The notes below the pieces were generated by a model. It was not told where the DNA came from and ran no database searches. It saw only the letters and a program-made list of their open reading frames with translations. From Paenibacillus_AB hodogayensis (GTDB lineage Bacteria > Bacillota > Bacilli > Paenibacillales > NBRC-103111), in NCBI RefSeq assembly GCF_039536325.1, contig NZ_BAAAYO010000018.1, positions 62,001-126,000 of the forward strand: a DNA stretch of 64,000 bases, written 5' to 3'. Positions 55,152 to 63,905 of the stretch are shown piece by piece; the stretch's first letter is position 1, and the number at the start of each line of letters is the position of its first letter. The position numbers and the translations under genes were made by a program.

Positions 55152-56528
55152 TTAGATTCCGTCTGTAGTGCTCGTATTCGTGTCGAAGCTTATCGATTCC
55201 AATCTGGCGCATAGCTCCTCCTCGTCGATCAGATCGGCCCAGTACGCCTTGATCGGATTAAATAAAATCCGTAAAGCCGCCGCCGGCACATTCAGATCGC
55301 GATGCGTGCGGAGCGAAAACATCATGTCGCGAAACATCGGATACCTCTCCGGTCGGCGAATCGCATCGTCCGTCACCCGCACCGGCAGCGAACGGCTGCT
55401 CGGAATACTCATCGTGTGTTTCTGGATAAACCGCTGCGCGATCGGGGAGGTGAAGAAGCCGGCCAGCAAGCGCGCTTCTTCCGGATAACGGGTTTCCGTG
55501 CTTACGCCCACGCCAAGACAAATCGACAACGTCCTGGGCGAGCCGATAAAAGGAACCGGCGCGATATCGTAGTCCAGCTCCGTCCGTTTCCAGCGGTTCA
55601 AGCCGAGATATGTCGTCAAAATCATCGAAATTTTGCCTTCCGCAAACATTTGGCTGATATCGTAATTATCCTGGGACAAATATAGCGGAAACGCCTTCCG
55701 GTTCTGAATCAGATTTCGGCACAGCCGGAGTCCTTCCAACAGCGGCGTGCCACGAATCGGCTTCAGCCTCGCGCCGTCCCAGTCGAATCGTCCTCCTCCA
55801 AGCAATAAAAACAGCGGCCATCGATTCAGATCCGGCACATGAAAACAAAATCCGTAACGGCCTTTCACCTCGGACAGCTTCTCCGCGCTTTCGGCCAAAT
55901 CGTCCCACGTCCAACTGCCATCGGGGATATATAACCCGCATTCGCGAAAATGCGTCTTGTTGTAGCAAAGAACTACCGGCGAAAACACGATCGGCTGCAA
56001 GTACAGCCGGTCCCGCAGCATGAACTGTCCGAACAGTCCCGGATAAAGGTCCGGCGGCGGCTCAAGCGGCTCCAATGCCGGGGGCGCCCCCGTTTCTATC
56101 CAACTTTGAAACTGAAAATTGTCCATAGTGATCACATCCCCGTCCATCGATTGGGCCGAGGTGATCTTGTAGTCTACTTGGATCCACGGATACTGCTTAT
56201 GAAACTCGTCCAGCAGCCTCGGAAGCTCCAGATTGCGCACCGTCACGTCATTGCAGGAAATCGTCAACGAAACAGGCTCCCTTTTTGTTCTCTTGATGCG
56301 CACCCTGTTTCCTACCCGCGGAATTTTCTCGATTAACTCTTCCTCCACCAGCTGTTCCAGCCCTTTTCGAACCGAAACGTTGCCTAGCCCGAAGCGCGCC
56401 GCCAGAAGCTTCTCCGACGGCAAACATTCACCGGCCGCATAACGGCCTCTGACGATTTCACTGCGCAGTGTATTAACCATATCCTCCAGCTGCTTCTGGA
56501 ATTGCTCGCTCGTCGGTCTGCCTTTCAT
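55152..56528 (-). CDS. GntR-type regulator fused to a solute-binding-protein domain
   Basis: A 458-residue protein with no signal peptide. Residues about 12-80 form a GntR winged helix (LPSEKLLAARFGLGNVSVRKGLEQLVEEELIEKIP, then GNRVRI). The rest (about 85-440) is a family 1 solute-binding fold, seen in the VVLCYNKTHFRECGLYIPDG, WTWDDLAESAEKL and ARLLAGFFTSP segments, all typical of extracellular binding proteins. So a binding protein serves as the sensor of a cytoplasmic repressor. The start is ATG at 56528 with GGAG nine bases upstream; a TTG at 56543 is less likely. It heads the lyase operon and has a promoter with palindromes upstream. Confidence 0.87.
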   Translation of the reverse strand: MKGRPTSEQFQKQLEDMVNTLRSEIVRGRYAAGECLPSEKLLAARFGLGNVSVRKGLEQLVEEELIEKIPRVGNRVRIKRTKREPVSLTISCNDVTVRNLELPRLLDEFHKQYPWIQVDYKITSAQSMDGDVITMDNFQFQSWIETGAPPALEPLEPPPDLYPGLFGQFMLRDRLYLQPIVFSPVVLCYNKTHFRECGLYIPDGSWTWDDLAESAEKLSEVKGRYGFCFHVPDLNRWPLFLLLGGGRFDWDGARLKPIRGTPLLEGLRLCRNLIQNRKAFPLYLSQDNYDISQMFAEGKISMILTTYLGLNRWKRTELDYDIAPVPFIGSPRTLSICLGVGVSTETRYPEEARLLAGFFTSPIAQRFIQKHTMSIPSSRSLPVRVTDDAIRRPERYPMFRDMMFSLRTHRDLNVPAAALRILFNPIKAYWADLIDEEELCARLESISFDTNTSTTDGI

Positions 56529-56602
56529 CGCCCAACTCTCCAATACATCAATAGAATGGTGAATCTTTTATTTTCACTTTACCATATTTCTTTCTCCTTT
56601 CT

Positions 56603-56689
56603 GGTTTTTATTTTTATAAACCAATTATTGAATTCATTGGAAAAAACCCGGGTTTATTTAGTTATATAACGGTAAAACCTCATTGTCAA
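56603..56689 (-). promoter_or_regulatory. promoter and palindromic operators of the GntR-fusion operon
   Basis: On the minus strand TTGACA (56684-56689) and TATAAC (56661-56666) are 17 bases apart. The perfect palindrome AAACCCGGGTTT (56644-56655) lies just downstream of the -10 element, and a second inverted repeat GGTTT...AAACC (56603-56622) shares its half-site. Their position fits repression of the operon by its own first gene. Confidence 0.68.
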
Positions 56690-56800
56690 TCCATTATAAA
56701 AACCACATAAAATATTTATTGAAACCTGATTCTGTCTAACAATAGGTCCCTGTCGATAAGTCCTTGCGATGGCGAAGGCTGCTGGCAGTTCATTGCGGTT

Positions 56801-56844
56801 AAAAAAAAGCAAAGCCGCCGGAATTGATCCCGCAGCCCTGCTTC
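56801..56844 (-). terminator. terminator after the ABC exporter genes
   Basis: On the minus strand a GC-rich stem (AGCAGGGCTGCGG with a partly matched partner CCGGCGGCTTTGCT) is followed by a run of eight T, 25 bases after the permease gene. The 56529-56869 spacer (341 bases) otherwise contains the GntR promoter and AT-rich sequence. Confidence 0.7.
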
Positions 56845-56869
56845 TATGGTCCGGTGATTTGCAAACACG

Positions 56870-57814
56870 TTAAGCCGCCACGTCTCTTCGCGTAAACATT
56901 AACCAGGAGATTAGATTAAAGGCAATAAAGTAAAAAGCAAGCACTCCGATAGAGAATGAAAGCGTCATTCCGTCCTGATAAGGTCTCCCGCTCAAATATG
57001 GGGTAAGATCGGTGTTCGCAAATAATAGGTATCTGCTCCAATCGAACCGGTGCAGCGCCTCCAGTAAAATATTGCCTGCAAACAAGGTGGCGATGGAGAA
57101 GCCGATGGCCATGGTGCTGCTGCGGAAAGACGACGAGATCATAAAGGCCATAGTAACGTACAGGATCGTGGAAATCCCGTTTAGCAGATACGTTTTCCAC
57201 AGGTTGAGGAGCATATTCTTCTCGACGATGAACCCGTCATTCGTCACTTCGATCAAAGGCAGATCCAGATGTCCGAAGCCGTATAAGATACCGTTCACCG
57301 TGAAGGAAACGACAAACAGTGTGAGCAGCAAAAGCAAACCGAACATCAACGAAGTGGTATATTTGGCTATGAGAATTTTGAGGCGATTGGCCGGCCGGAT
57401 GAGCAGCAGCTTGATCGTACCGGACGAGAATTCTCCCGCCAGACTGTCTCCCGCAATAATGATGGTGAACACGGTAATGACGAGCACCAGAGCGGCCGAA
57501 CCGTTTACGCCATCCCACATCGTCCCTTCTGTTGTATGTATATTTCGCTCCAGATGATAATCGATGACGGCGATCTGTTGCAGGTTGTAGGTGCGGCTCT
57601 CTTCAGCCAGTTCAGGCTTCTTCAGAGTCTCGAGCCGGTGCTCCTTTTCTTGCTGCAGTTCCGCTCGCCATCCTTCGCCCTGCGACTTTTTCCCTTCGGA
57701 GTGCCATTCCATGATATTTACAAAAAGCACCAAGGCGATCATAAATCCGAGCAGAATCCACGTTCGCACCCGTCGATAAATCTTCATGTTTTCATTGCGC
57801 ACAAGATTAAACAA
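56870..57814 (-). CDS. ABC-2 type transporter permease
   Basis: A 314-residue membrane protein with six predicted membrane segments: one near the N-terminus (about 18-38), then a large external or linker region, and five in the second half. The segment DSLAGEFSSGTIKLLLIRPANR is the characteristic ABC-2 sequence after the second helix. Its start overlaps the ATPase stop region by eight bases, so it is translated with it. The pair resembles BcrAB-type exporters, which can give peptide-antibiotic resistance; the substrate is unknown. Confidence 0.87.
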   Translation of the reverse strand: MFNLVRNENMKIYRRVRTWILLGFMIALVLFVNIMEWHSEGKKSQGEGWRAELQQEKEHRLETLKKPELAEESRTYNLQQIAVIDYHLERNIHTTEGTMWDGVNGSAALVLVITVFTIIIAGDSLAGEFSSGTIKLLLIRPANRLKILIAKYTTSLMFGLLLLLTLFVVSFTVNGILYGFGHLDLPLIEVTNDGFIVEKNMLLNLWKTYLLNGISTILYVTMAFMISSSFRSSTMAIGFSIATLFAGNILLEALHRFDWSRYLLFANTDLTPYLSGRPYQDGMTLSFSIGVLAFYFIAFNLISWLMFTRRDVAA

Positions 57815-58739
57815 TCTGTCTCCCCCCTGTTATTTCCAGAAAACGATCTTCCAGCGATTGACGAACCATCTGAACGCCATAGATCCGAATTTGGCGCTGC
57901 ATTAGCTGGTTAAGAATTTCGGGAATTCGCTCCCTTTCGGTCGCGAGCTCGATTTGTCCCTCTTCGATCAGCTTGGCCGTCTGGATTCCATCCATAGATC
58001 TCAACGCTTCAAGCGCCAGCTCCGCCGGCTGCGCTTCGATCCGATACGTCAGAGCCTGGTCGGTTCCCTGGGTGAAATGCTGAATCGGCTTCACATCCAC
58101 CAGCCGGCCTTGCTGGAGAATAGCGATCCGGTCGCACATCAGTTCCATCTCGGACAAGAGATGACTGGAGACGATAACCGTGATGCCTTCCGTGCGGGTC
58201 AACTGCCGCAAATAATCGCGCAGCTCGCGAATCCCTGCCGGGTCCAGACCATTCGTCGGCTCGTCCAGAATCAGCAGGGACGGCCGATGCAGCAGCGCCT
58301 GAGCGACTCCGAGACGCTGGCGCATGCCGAGCGAGTACTTTTTCACTTTGTCGTGAATTCGGCTCTCCAGCTTGACCAGCTTAACCACTTCGTCGATCCT
58401 TTCTTTAGTCACACCCGGCACCATACGGGCGTAATGAACGAGATTCAGATAGCCGCTCAAATACTTGTACATTTCCGGATTTTCAACGATGGCTCCGACG
58501 TGACGGATCGCTTGCTCGAATTCGGTTTTGATGTTTTTCCCTTTGATCAGGATCTGCCCCTTGGTGGTCGACATCAGTCCGACGATCATGCGGATGGTCG
58601 TTGTTTTACCGGCCCCGTTCGGGCCAAGGAAACCGAAGATTTCGCCTTGCGGCACGTCAAACGTAAGACCGTCGACAATTGTCGTTCGGCCGATCCGTTT
58701 CGTCACGTTTTGCAAACTGATGATAGGTTCGCTATTCAT
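57807..58739 (-). CDS. ABC transporter ATP-binding protein (BcrA-like)
   Basis: A 310-residue ATPase with Walker A (GPNGAGKTT, about 40-48), signature (YSLGMRQRL, about 138-146), Walker B (LLILDEPTNGLDP, about 156-168) and H-loop (VSSHLLSEM). The C-terminal 80 residues are the variable domain of bacitracin-type transporters. AAGGAGAG lies upstream of the ATG. It overlaps the permease gene by eight bases and forms an exporter of an unknown compound. Confidence 0.93.
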   Translation of the reverse strand: MNSEPIISLQNVTKRIGRTTIVDGLTFDVPQGEIFGFLGPNGAGKTTTIRMIVGLMSTTKGQILIKGKNIKTEFEQAIRHVGAIVENPEMYKYLSGYLNLVHYARMVPGVTKERIDEVVKLVKLESRIHDKVKKYSLGMRQRLGVAQALLHRPSLLILDEPTNGLDPAGIRELRDYLRQLTRTEGITVIVSSHLLSEMELMCDRIAILQQGRLVDVKPIQHFTQGTDQALTYRIEAQPAELALEALRSMDGIQTAKLIEEGQIELATERERIPEILNQLMQRQIRIYGVQMVRQSLEDRFLEITGGRQIV

Positions 58740-58804
58740 ACACGGCCTCTCTCCTTTACCTAGTGCTCGTTCCTTACTAATAGCAGTTTGAATTTATCAC
58801 AATA

Positions 58805-58845
58805 TTTATCGTTTTACAATATATAATTATCGTTATAAATGATAA
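58805..58845 (-). promoter_or_regulatory. repeated TTATCGTT sites before the ABC exporter
   Basis: TTATCGTT occurs twice on the plus strand, at 58806-58813 and 58827-58834, exactly 21 bases apart. The second also forms an inverted repeat TTATC...GATAA (58827-58845). They lie 66-106 bases before the ATPase start and may be regulator sites. No -35/-10 pair is obvious in this AT-rich sequence. Confidence 0.4.
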
Positions 58846-58892
58846 AATGGATTCAAAACGGTGTAGCCCGATAGCCTCGGGAATGTCGCAAT

Positions 58893-58920
58893 AAAAAAAC
58901 CGCGAATTTTCGCGGCTTTT
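58893..58920 (-). terminator. terminator after the leucine-rich-repeat gene
   Basis: CCGCGAA and TTCGCGG form a 7-bp stem with a 2-base loop; on the minus strand seven T follow. It lies 35 bases after the stop of the leucine-rich-repeat gene. Confidence 0.78.
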
Positions 58921-58954
58921 GACATCCTCAAAATTTTTCATCATTCTTGTTTCC

Positions 58955-60808
58955 TCAGTAAACCAAAATGTCCTTATCCAGAACAGATTTGTTTTGCACG
59001 GGGTTCCCCAGAAGATATAGCAGTTTCAACTTAGGCAAATTCACTAAAGGCTCTACGTCAGAAATGGCGTTATTCTCCAAATGAAGCTCCTCCAGCTGCT
59101 GCCAGTTTTTCAGAAACTGTAACGATTGAAGGGAGCTGTCCTGCAATGTAAAGGAACGCAAGGCCGTCACATTGGCAAAGTAAGGCATCACCTGATCCAT
59201 TTCTTTCAGATTATCGCCATTCCCTATTCGAAAAGAGGGATGGTTCAAAGTTAAATGCTCCAGCGTGTTATTCGCAAACGGACTCTGACTATTCAGTTGG
59301 AACCAGCATTTATTACAGTCGATCGTCGTTACATGCTGCAAATTGAATAAGGCATCCGCTCCGTTGAAAAAAGCCGTCTCATTTAAAATCAGCGTGCGAA
59401 GACTTGGCAGCTGATTTAATGATTTAATCCCTCTAAAGCTTCCATACTCCATCAATGTAAGCTGCTCGAGCTGCGGATATTTCACCAGATTTGCCCCGTC
59501 CATATCGCCCCCGCGAATGTAAACCTTCAAAGCTTTTAAAGCGGGTGCCTCCAATTTGGGCAGAAAAGCGTCTTTTAGTTCGGCCTGCTTCAAATTCGGT
59601 AAAAACAGCGCCGGTATCGACCCGTAATAACCGGATATCGTTAATTCAGTTAGGGACGTCAGGCTATTGATAAACTCGATAGATCCGATTTGACTTCCGG
59701 CGAATACATGCAGCTTGGTCAAAGATGTTTTATTTCTAAGGCGTTCCAAGTTCGTAACGCCGACCTGATCCATGTCGAGCGATTGCAAGTTGGGCATATT
59801 TTGAATAAAATCAATCGTTTTTAAGTTTTTTACAAAAGCTAGCTTCAACGCTTGCAATTGACTCAGCGAATACAAAGAGCTGAAATCTGTCGCTTCGCTA
59901 TAATGAACTGCCAATGATTCCAGACCGGTTAAGGATGACAGCCACCTTAGGTCATTGATGCGAGTGATGGACAATGACTTTAAAGGAAGCTGGTTCAGCA
60001 GTTGAAAGTCTGTTACCGATTCGTCGACATAACTGATTTCCAGCGAGCGCAGCTTCGGAAACTCGAGTAAAAAAGCCAGCTCCGCATTGCTTCGAATTTG
60101 TATGGAAAGCTCATCTATTTTAGTTTTATCGCCAAAATAATCGGCAATCTTTCGAAAAGATTCGTTAAAGCCGCCCGTATAGCTTTTTAATCCTTGCATA
60201 TGCCGAAAGCTCACTTTTTCACTTTGGGAAATCTGGTATTCGCCCATCAGGTTTAACACGGTAAGTCCGCGAAACACCTCGAAATCTTTTTGTTCGATTC
60301 TTTGCGTATTCAATACTTTATCCATAATGACATAGTCGGAAATGACAGCTTGCTTATTCGTAAACGGATCGTCAAAGCTATAAGCAAAATGCCACTGATT
60401 ATCTTCGTAGCGGGTGGACAAATAACGGATTTTAGCGATTTCCTCTTCTGTCGGTGCCGCTGTCCCTTTATGTAAAATATCTCTTAAAAAGAAAAGGAGG
60501 ACTTCGCTTTCAGGGACTGTGCGGACAGTCGCTTTTACATTGCTGCTGTGTTCCGATGGATTACTGTTCACAAGAAAATACACAGCTATAAAACAAATGA
60601 GTACGAATGGCACAAGGAATAGCTTCTTATAATTCGCCTTTGGTTGTGCCGTTGTTTTGACAGGAGCTGACCCGTAATAATTATTAATGATTACGTTATT
60701 CTCCTTTAGCAATAATTCCGTTTGGCAATATGGACACTTGAATGCTCGCCCCTCTTTATATTCGATGTTGCCATTGCAATTCGGACAAGTTAATTTAATA
60801 AAATCCAA
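58955..60808 (-). CDS. zinc-ribbon, single-pass membrane, leucine-rich-repeat protein
   Basis: A 617-residue protein. The N-terminus has a Cys4 zinc ribbon (CPNCNGNI, then CPYCQTEL, residues about 8-31). One membrane segment follows at about 65-82. An intermediate domain (about 95-200) leads to about 14 leucine-rich repeats (about 205-600) such as LSSLTGLESLAVHYS, ALRSFTLQDSSLQSLQFL and LEELHLENNAISDVEPL. The orientation expected from topology is ribbon in the cytoplasm, repeats outside. Function unknown; a sensor or adhesive role is a guess. It stands alone with its own terminator. Confidence 0.82.
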   Translation of the reverse strand: MDFIKLTCPNCNGNIEYKEGRAFKCPYCQTELLLKENNVIINNYYGSAPVKTTAQPKANYKKLFLVPFVLICFIAVYFLVNSNPSEHSSNVKATVRTVPESEVLLFFLRDILHKGTAAPTEEEIAKIRYLSTRYEDNQWHFAYSFDDPFTNKQAVISDYVIMDKVLNTQRIEQKDFEVFRGLTVLNLMGEYQISQSEKVSFRHMQGLKSYTGGFNESFRKIADYFGDKTKIDELSIQIRSNAELAFLLEFPKLRSLEISYVDESVTDFQLLNQLPLKSLSITRINDLRWLSSLTGLESLAVHYSEATDFSSLYSLSQLQALKLAFVKNLKTIDFIQNMPNLQSLDMDQVGVTNLERLRNKTSLTKLHVFAGSQIGSIEFINSLTSLTELTISGYYGSIPALFLPNLKQAELKDAFLPKLEAPALKALKVYIRGGDMDGANLVKYPQLEQLTLMEYGSFRGIKSLNQLPSLRTLILNETAFFNGADALFNLQHVTTIDCNKCWFQLNSQSPFANNTLEHLTLNHPSFRIGNGDNLKEMDQVMPYFANVTALRSFTLQDSSLQSLQFLKNWQQLEELHLENNAISDVEPLVNLPKLKLLYLLGNPVQNKSVLDKDILVY

Positions 60809-60923
60809 TGGTCATCCTCCTAGCTAAACTTGGCTGCTTCTTCAATACATAAATATACCAGCAAATCCCTGAACTACAACCCTTTATTGTACAAAATGAG
60901 GCCCTTTACCTACTCTGAAACGA

Positions 60924-60952
60924 CAAAAAAAGAGCTGCCCTTACGGCAGCTC
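60924..60952 (-). terminator. terminator after the alpha/beta hydrolase operon
   Basis: GAGCTGCC and GGCAGCTC form an 8-bp stem with a 5-base loop; on the minus strand seven T follow. It lies 91 bases after the hydrolase stop codon. Confidence 0.8.
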
Positions 60953-61042
60953 CACGATCGTTCACGGCTATAACATGTTCGACGTTCATTCCTGACCCGG
61001 CGGGTTCAATCTTCCACCATCAAGCGCCTGAACGCAACCTGA

Positions 61043-61831
61043 TTATGCATAGCTCTCCAAAAAAGGCTCCAGCACAGTTAGCGCCTCTTGCTGCTGCGTG
61101 CTGCCAATCCCATAAAAAAAACCGTGCTCCGCTTCCGGAAACAACACCGCCTCCGAACGTTTGGACAACCGCCGAAGCTCCTCGCTCATTCCATAAATAA
61201 AGGAATGCGGGAAAAACTTCTCCTTGCCTGCAAGAATAAACAGAAAGTCGGCTGCCTCCCCTTCCACATACGCGCTCGGAGAAGCTTTCCGAAATAACGC
61301 ACTTTCTTCCTCGTATGTGACGCCGAGCATATTCTCAATATCGCGTTTGATGCCTTCGTGCATAGGTTCCCACTTCTCCAATGTGGCCGGCCCATTGATG
61401 GAAACGCAAGCGATTGGCCGGAGCCACGGTTCGTTCCATTCCATTCCCGGATTAAATACAGCCGGGTCGGTCAATGCGAGTAAGGAAGCCAGATGCGCGC
61501 CTGCAGAGCTTCCGAGCACGATCACCCGCTCGATCCCCAGCTCCCGCTCCCTGATATAAGCGAGAAACCGATCATAGCCGGTAGCGACATCTTCCATCTG
61601 CTCCGTGAAATGAACAGTCGGCGCAAGCCGGTAACCTGCCGAGGCGCACACATACCCTTTGCGGGAAAAATAGTACAAGTGCCGGTGAAAGCCGTCCCGC
61701 GCTCCCGCTCTCCAGCCGCCGCCATGAATGTAGAAGAGGGCTACCCTCTTGGTAACAGTCGTCGGACAAACGATATCGACAGCTCGTTTCAATATAATTT
61801 CCTCATCGTAATAGCGGGTAATCAGTTCCAT
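61043..61831 (-). CDS. alpha/beta hydrolase (HSL-type esterase)
   Basis: A 262-residue esterase. The oxyanion motif HGGGW is at residues 36-40, the nucleophile Ser109 in GSSAG at 107-111, and a likely catalytic His in AEHGFFYG at about 236-243. The usual acidic residue is not obvious in the LFILAGKEKFFPH segment, where Asp is replaced. It is 30 bases downstream of the second Tat beta-helix gene and may remove ester groups from the polysaccharide it handles; no signal peptide. Confidence 0.83.
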   Translation of the reverse strand: MELITRYYDEEIILKRAVDIVCPTTVTKRVALFYIHGGGWRAGARDGFHRHLYYFSRKGYVCASAGYRLAPTVHFTEQMEDVATGYDRFLAYIRERELGIERVIVLGSSAGAHLASLLALTDPAVFNPGMEWNEPWLRPIACVSINGPATLEKWEPMHEGIKRDIENMLGVTYEEESALFRKASPSAYVEGEAADFLFILAGKEKFFPHSFIYGMSEELRRLSKRSEAVLFPEAEHGFFYGIGSTQQQEALTVLEPFLESYA

Positions 61832-61861
61832 TCTGCCATTCCTCCTGGCTCCTTCACGCGA

Positions 61862-63841
61862 TCAGATCAAACCGTTCAGTTCCGGCAAAACGAAATGCTG
61901 AACAAATTGCTTCAGGTCGACATAAGGCCGAATATCGTTAACGTCGGCGATCGTATAAACGAGTGGGGAGTAGATCTCATAGCTTTCACCGTTTGCAGGC
62001 GATTTCCCGCAAGGCCACATGTCCACTGTTACACTCGACGCGGATGAAGCCGCTTTCAGAGCGCTGGTGATAATGGCAAATTCCGTAGTGCGAAACAGAT
62101 TCCCGTGTCCGTAATGCTCGAATTCGAAAGATTGCCCGCTCGTTTGCAGCGTAATCGCGGTGTATGGGGTACGCCCGATTGTCTTTTGACGAAGCATCCA
62201 GCACACGACTACCCATTCCCCCGATACGACCGAAATATCGAACTGCTCCGTAATGCGGCGTGTCGCGACCGTCCCTATCACAGGCGGTATAGCAGGCGCC
62301 CCTTGGCTCCAAACTGGTTTTTGTAACAGTTGCGGATCGAAGCGGTCGCTCCGGAAGTACGGTGTCGTCGCACTATTGTTTAATAGTTTCTCGGTATTGT
62401 TAGTCCCCGGCATCACAAATTCCATCTTATTCGTTTGCTGCGGCCAATAAGGATCGCTGCATCTGCCGTTGAGCGATTGACTGAGCAGAACCCGGTGTGT
62501 GGTTTGCGGTCGGGTCATATAGTTTTCACCGATATCGAAAGGTCCATTGTGGCGATTCACGTAAATAATGGCCTCGCCCGTATTCGCTTCGAAATAATTG
62601 TTTTTGATCGTCAGCCCTCGCTGGCCGCCCGAAATCCGTATAGGGTCTCTTTGCCCTTCCAAAACGTTACGGCAAATCGATATGTTGTGTCCCGAAATGT
62701 GGATGCCGCCCGTACCTGCGTTTTTCCCATTGTTTCCGCCTTCGTTATAATCGTAGACAAAGCCGTTCCATGCCGTTGCATCTATCGTCCGGGCAATAAA
62801 GTCATTGTGCATAGTCGTACAACTCTGAATCCGAATGACGCCCATCGCTGCAAAACTGGTACCGCTGGAAGCGGAGCTCGCGTATAACTCGAACGCTTTC
62901 CCGAATTTTCCGACCGATACGTGCTCGAAGACGAACTCTCTTCGGAACTGCCCTTCCCCGCCCACATCGAAACCAAAGCAGCGTTCCGCCTTCAAGCTCT
63001 GTGAACCTGACGCTTTCTTTACATTCGTAACGAAAGTCAAGCGATTTGCCGCAAATCCGTTCAAATTGTACGCATGGGACAACCAGACGCAATCCCCGGT
63101 ATGATCGGCCAATATCGTAGAGGGAACGGTATGGTCGAAGCTGTACTCCCCTTCTCTGTGCAGATGGTGGATACTCCGTTTCCCCGTACCCGATAACATC
63201 ACATTCCGGTGTTTGACGATCAGCTTCGATGTAGTTCGGTAAGTTCCGTCAGGGAAAAATACGATTCCGCCTTCCGGCATATGATCCATAGCTGCTTGTA
63301 TCGCTGCGGTGTCATCGGCCAATCCGTCGCCGGCGGCGCCGAACCATTTCACATTTACGCCGCGGCCTTCATGAATACGTTTGAACCGGGCGCCGTATGC
63401 CGTAACGATGACGGTTCCCGTATTGTCCGGCGTGGTCGTGTCGAGCGGATCGTAGCGAAAGATGCCTTCTTTGCCTTCATCCGTTACGACATACAGATCG
63501 ACTGTCGGCGCAGCGGCCATCAAGCGCATATCCGCTATCGCAATCGTCTGTAGACATGATTCATCCAGCATCGTAGTAAGCATGGGAGGGACGAGTTGTT
63601 GAATCATTGGCGGCACGTTTTCCTCGACTACTTGCTCGGCGACGCTCCGAATTCCATTCGCATTACCGCCCTTGTTTTCGAAGCCCACTCCATATACCGA
63701 AGCGGACACATTCCCTTCCGGGTCCAGTGCCCGGGCATGAAGCAAGCCTCCTACGGCAAACGACGCTCCGGCCGCCCCCATGGAAACAAGCAGCTTTCTC
63801 CGGCTTATCGAGTCTGACGGGTTTGGATGTTCTTGGGTCAT
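61862..63841 (-). CDS. Tat-exported GH28/pectate-lyase-superfamily beta-helix protein
   Basis: A 659-residue protein. The twin-arginine signal SRRKLLVSMGAAG is at about residues 13-25. A conserved N-terminal module (about 110-160, VTDEGKEGIFRYDPLD) precedes a pectate-lyase 3 type start (GAAGDGLADDTAAIQAAMDHM) and a right-handed beta-helix (about 170-450). A C-terminal beta domain follows. It is a paralogue of the protein at 26065. It starts at ATG 63841 with GGGAGG eight bases upstream and is followed by the esterase gene. It probably acts outside the membrane on a polysaccharide. Confidence 0.85.
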   Translation of the reverse strand: MTQEHPNPSDSISRRKLLVSMGAAGASFAVGGLLHARALDPEGNVSASVYGVGFENKGGNANGIRSVAEQVVEENVPPMIQQLVPPMLTTMLDESCLQTIAIADMRLMAAAPTVDLYVVTDEGKEGIFRYDPLDTTTPDNTGTVIVTAYGARFKRIHEGRGVNVKWFGAAGDGLADDTAAIQAAMDHMPEGGIVFFPDGTYRTTSKLIVKHRNVMLSGTGKRSIHHLHREGEYSFDHTVPSTILADHTGDCVWLSHAYNLNGFAANRLTFVTNVKKASGSQSLKAERCFGFDVGGEGQFRREFVFEHVSVGKFGKAFELYASSASSGTSFAAMGVIRIQSCTTMHNDFIARTIDATAWNGFVYDYNEGGNNGKNAGTGGIHISGHNISICRNVLEGQRDPIRISGGQRGLTIKNNYFEANTGEAIIYVNRHNGPFDIGENYMTRPQTTHRVLLSQSLNGRCSDPYWPQQTNKMEFVMPGTNNTEKLLNNSATTPYFRSDRFDPQLLQKPVWSQGAPAIPPVIGTVATRRITEQFDISVVSGEWVVVCWMLRQKTIGRTPYTAITLQTSGQSFEFEHYGHGNLFRTTEFAIITSALKAASSASSVTVDMWPCGKSPANGESYEIYSPLVYTIADVNDIRPYVDLKQFVQHFVLPELNGLI

Positions 63842-63905
63842 AGGTTTTTCCTCCCTAAAATAACTTTGCATCATAAGCGTCCGTCATTTTTAATGGCCCA
63901 AACCG

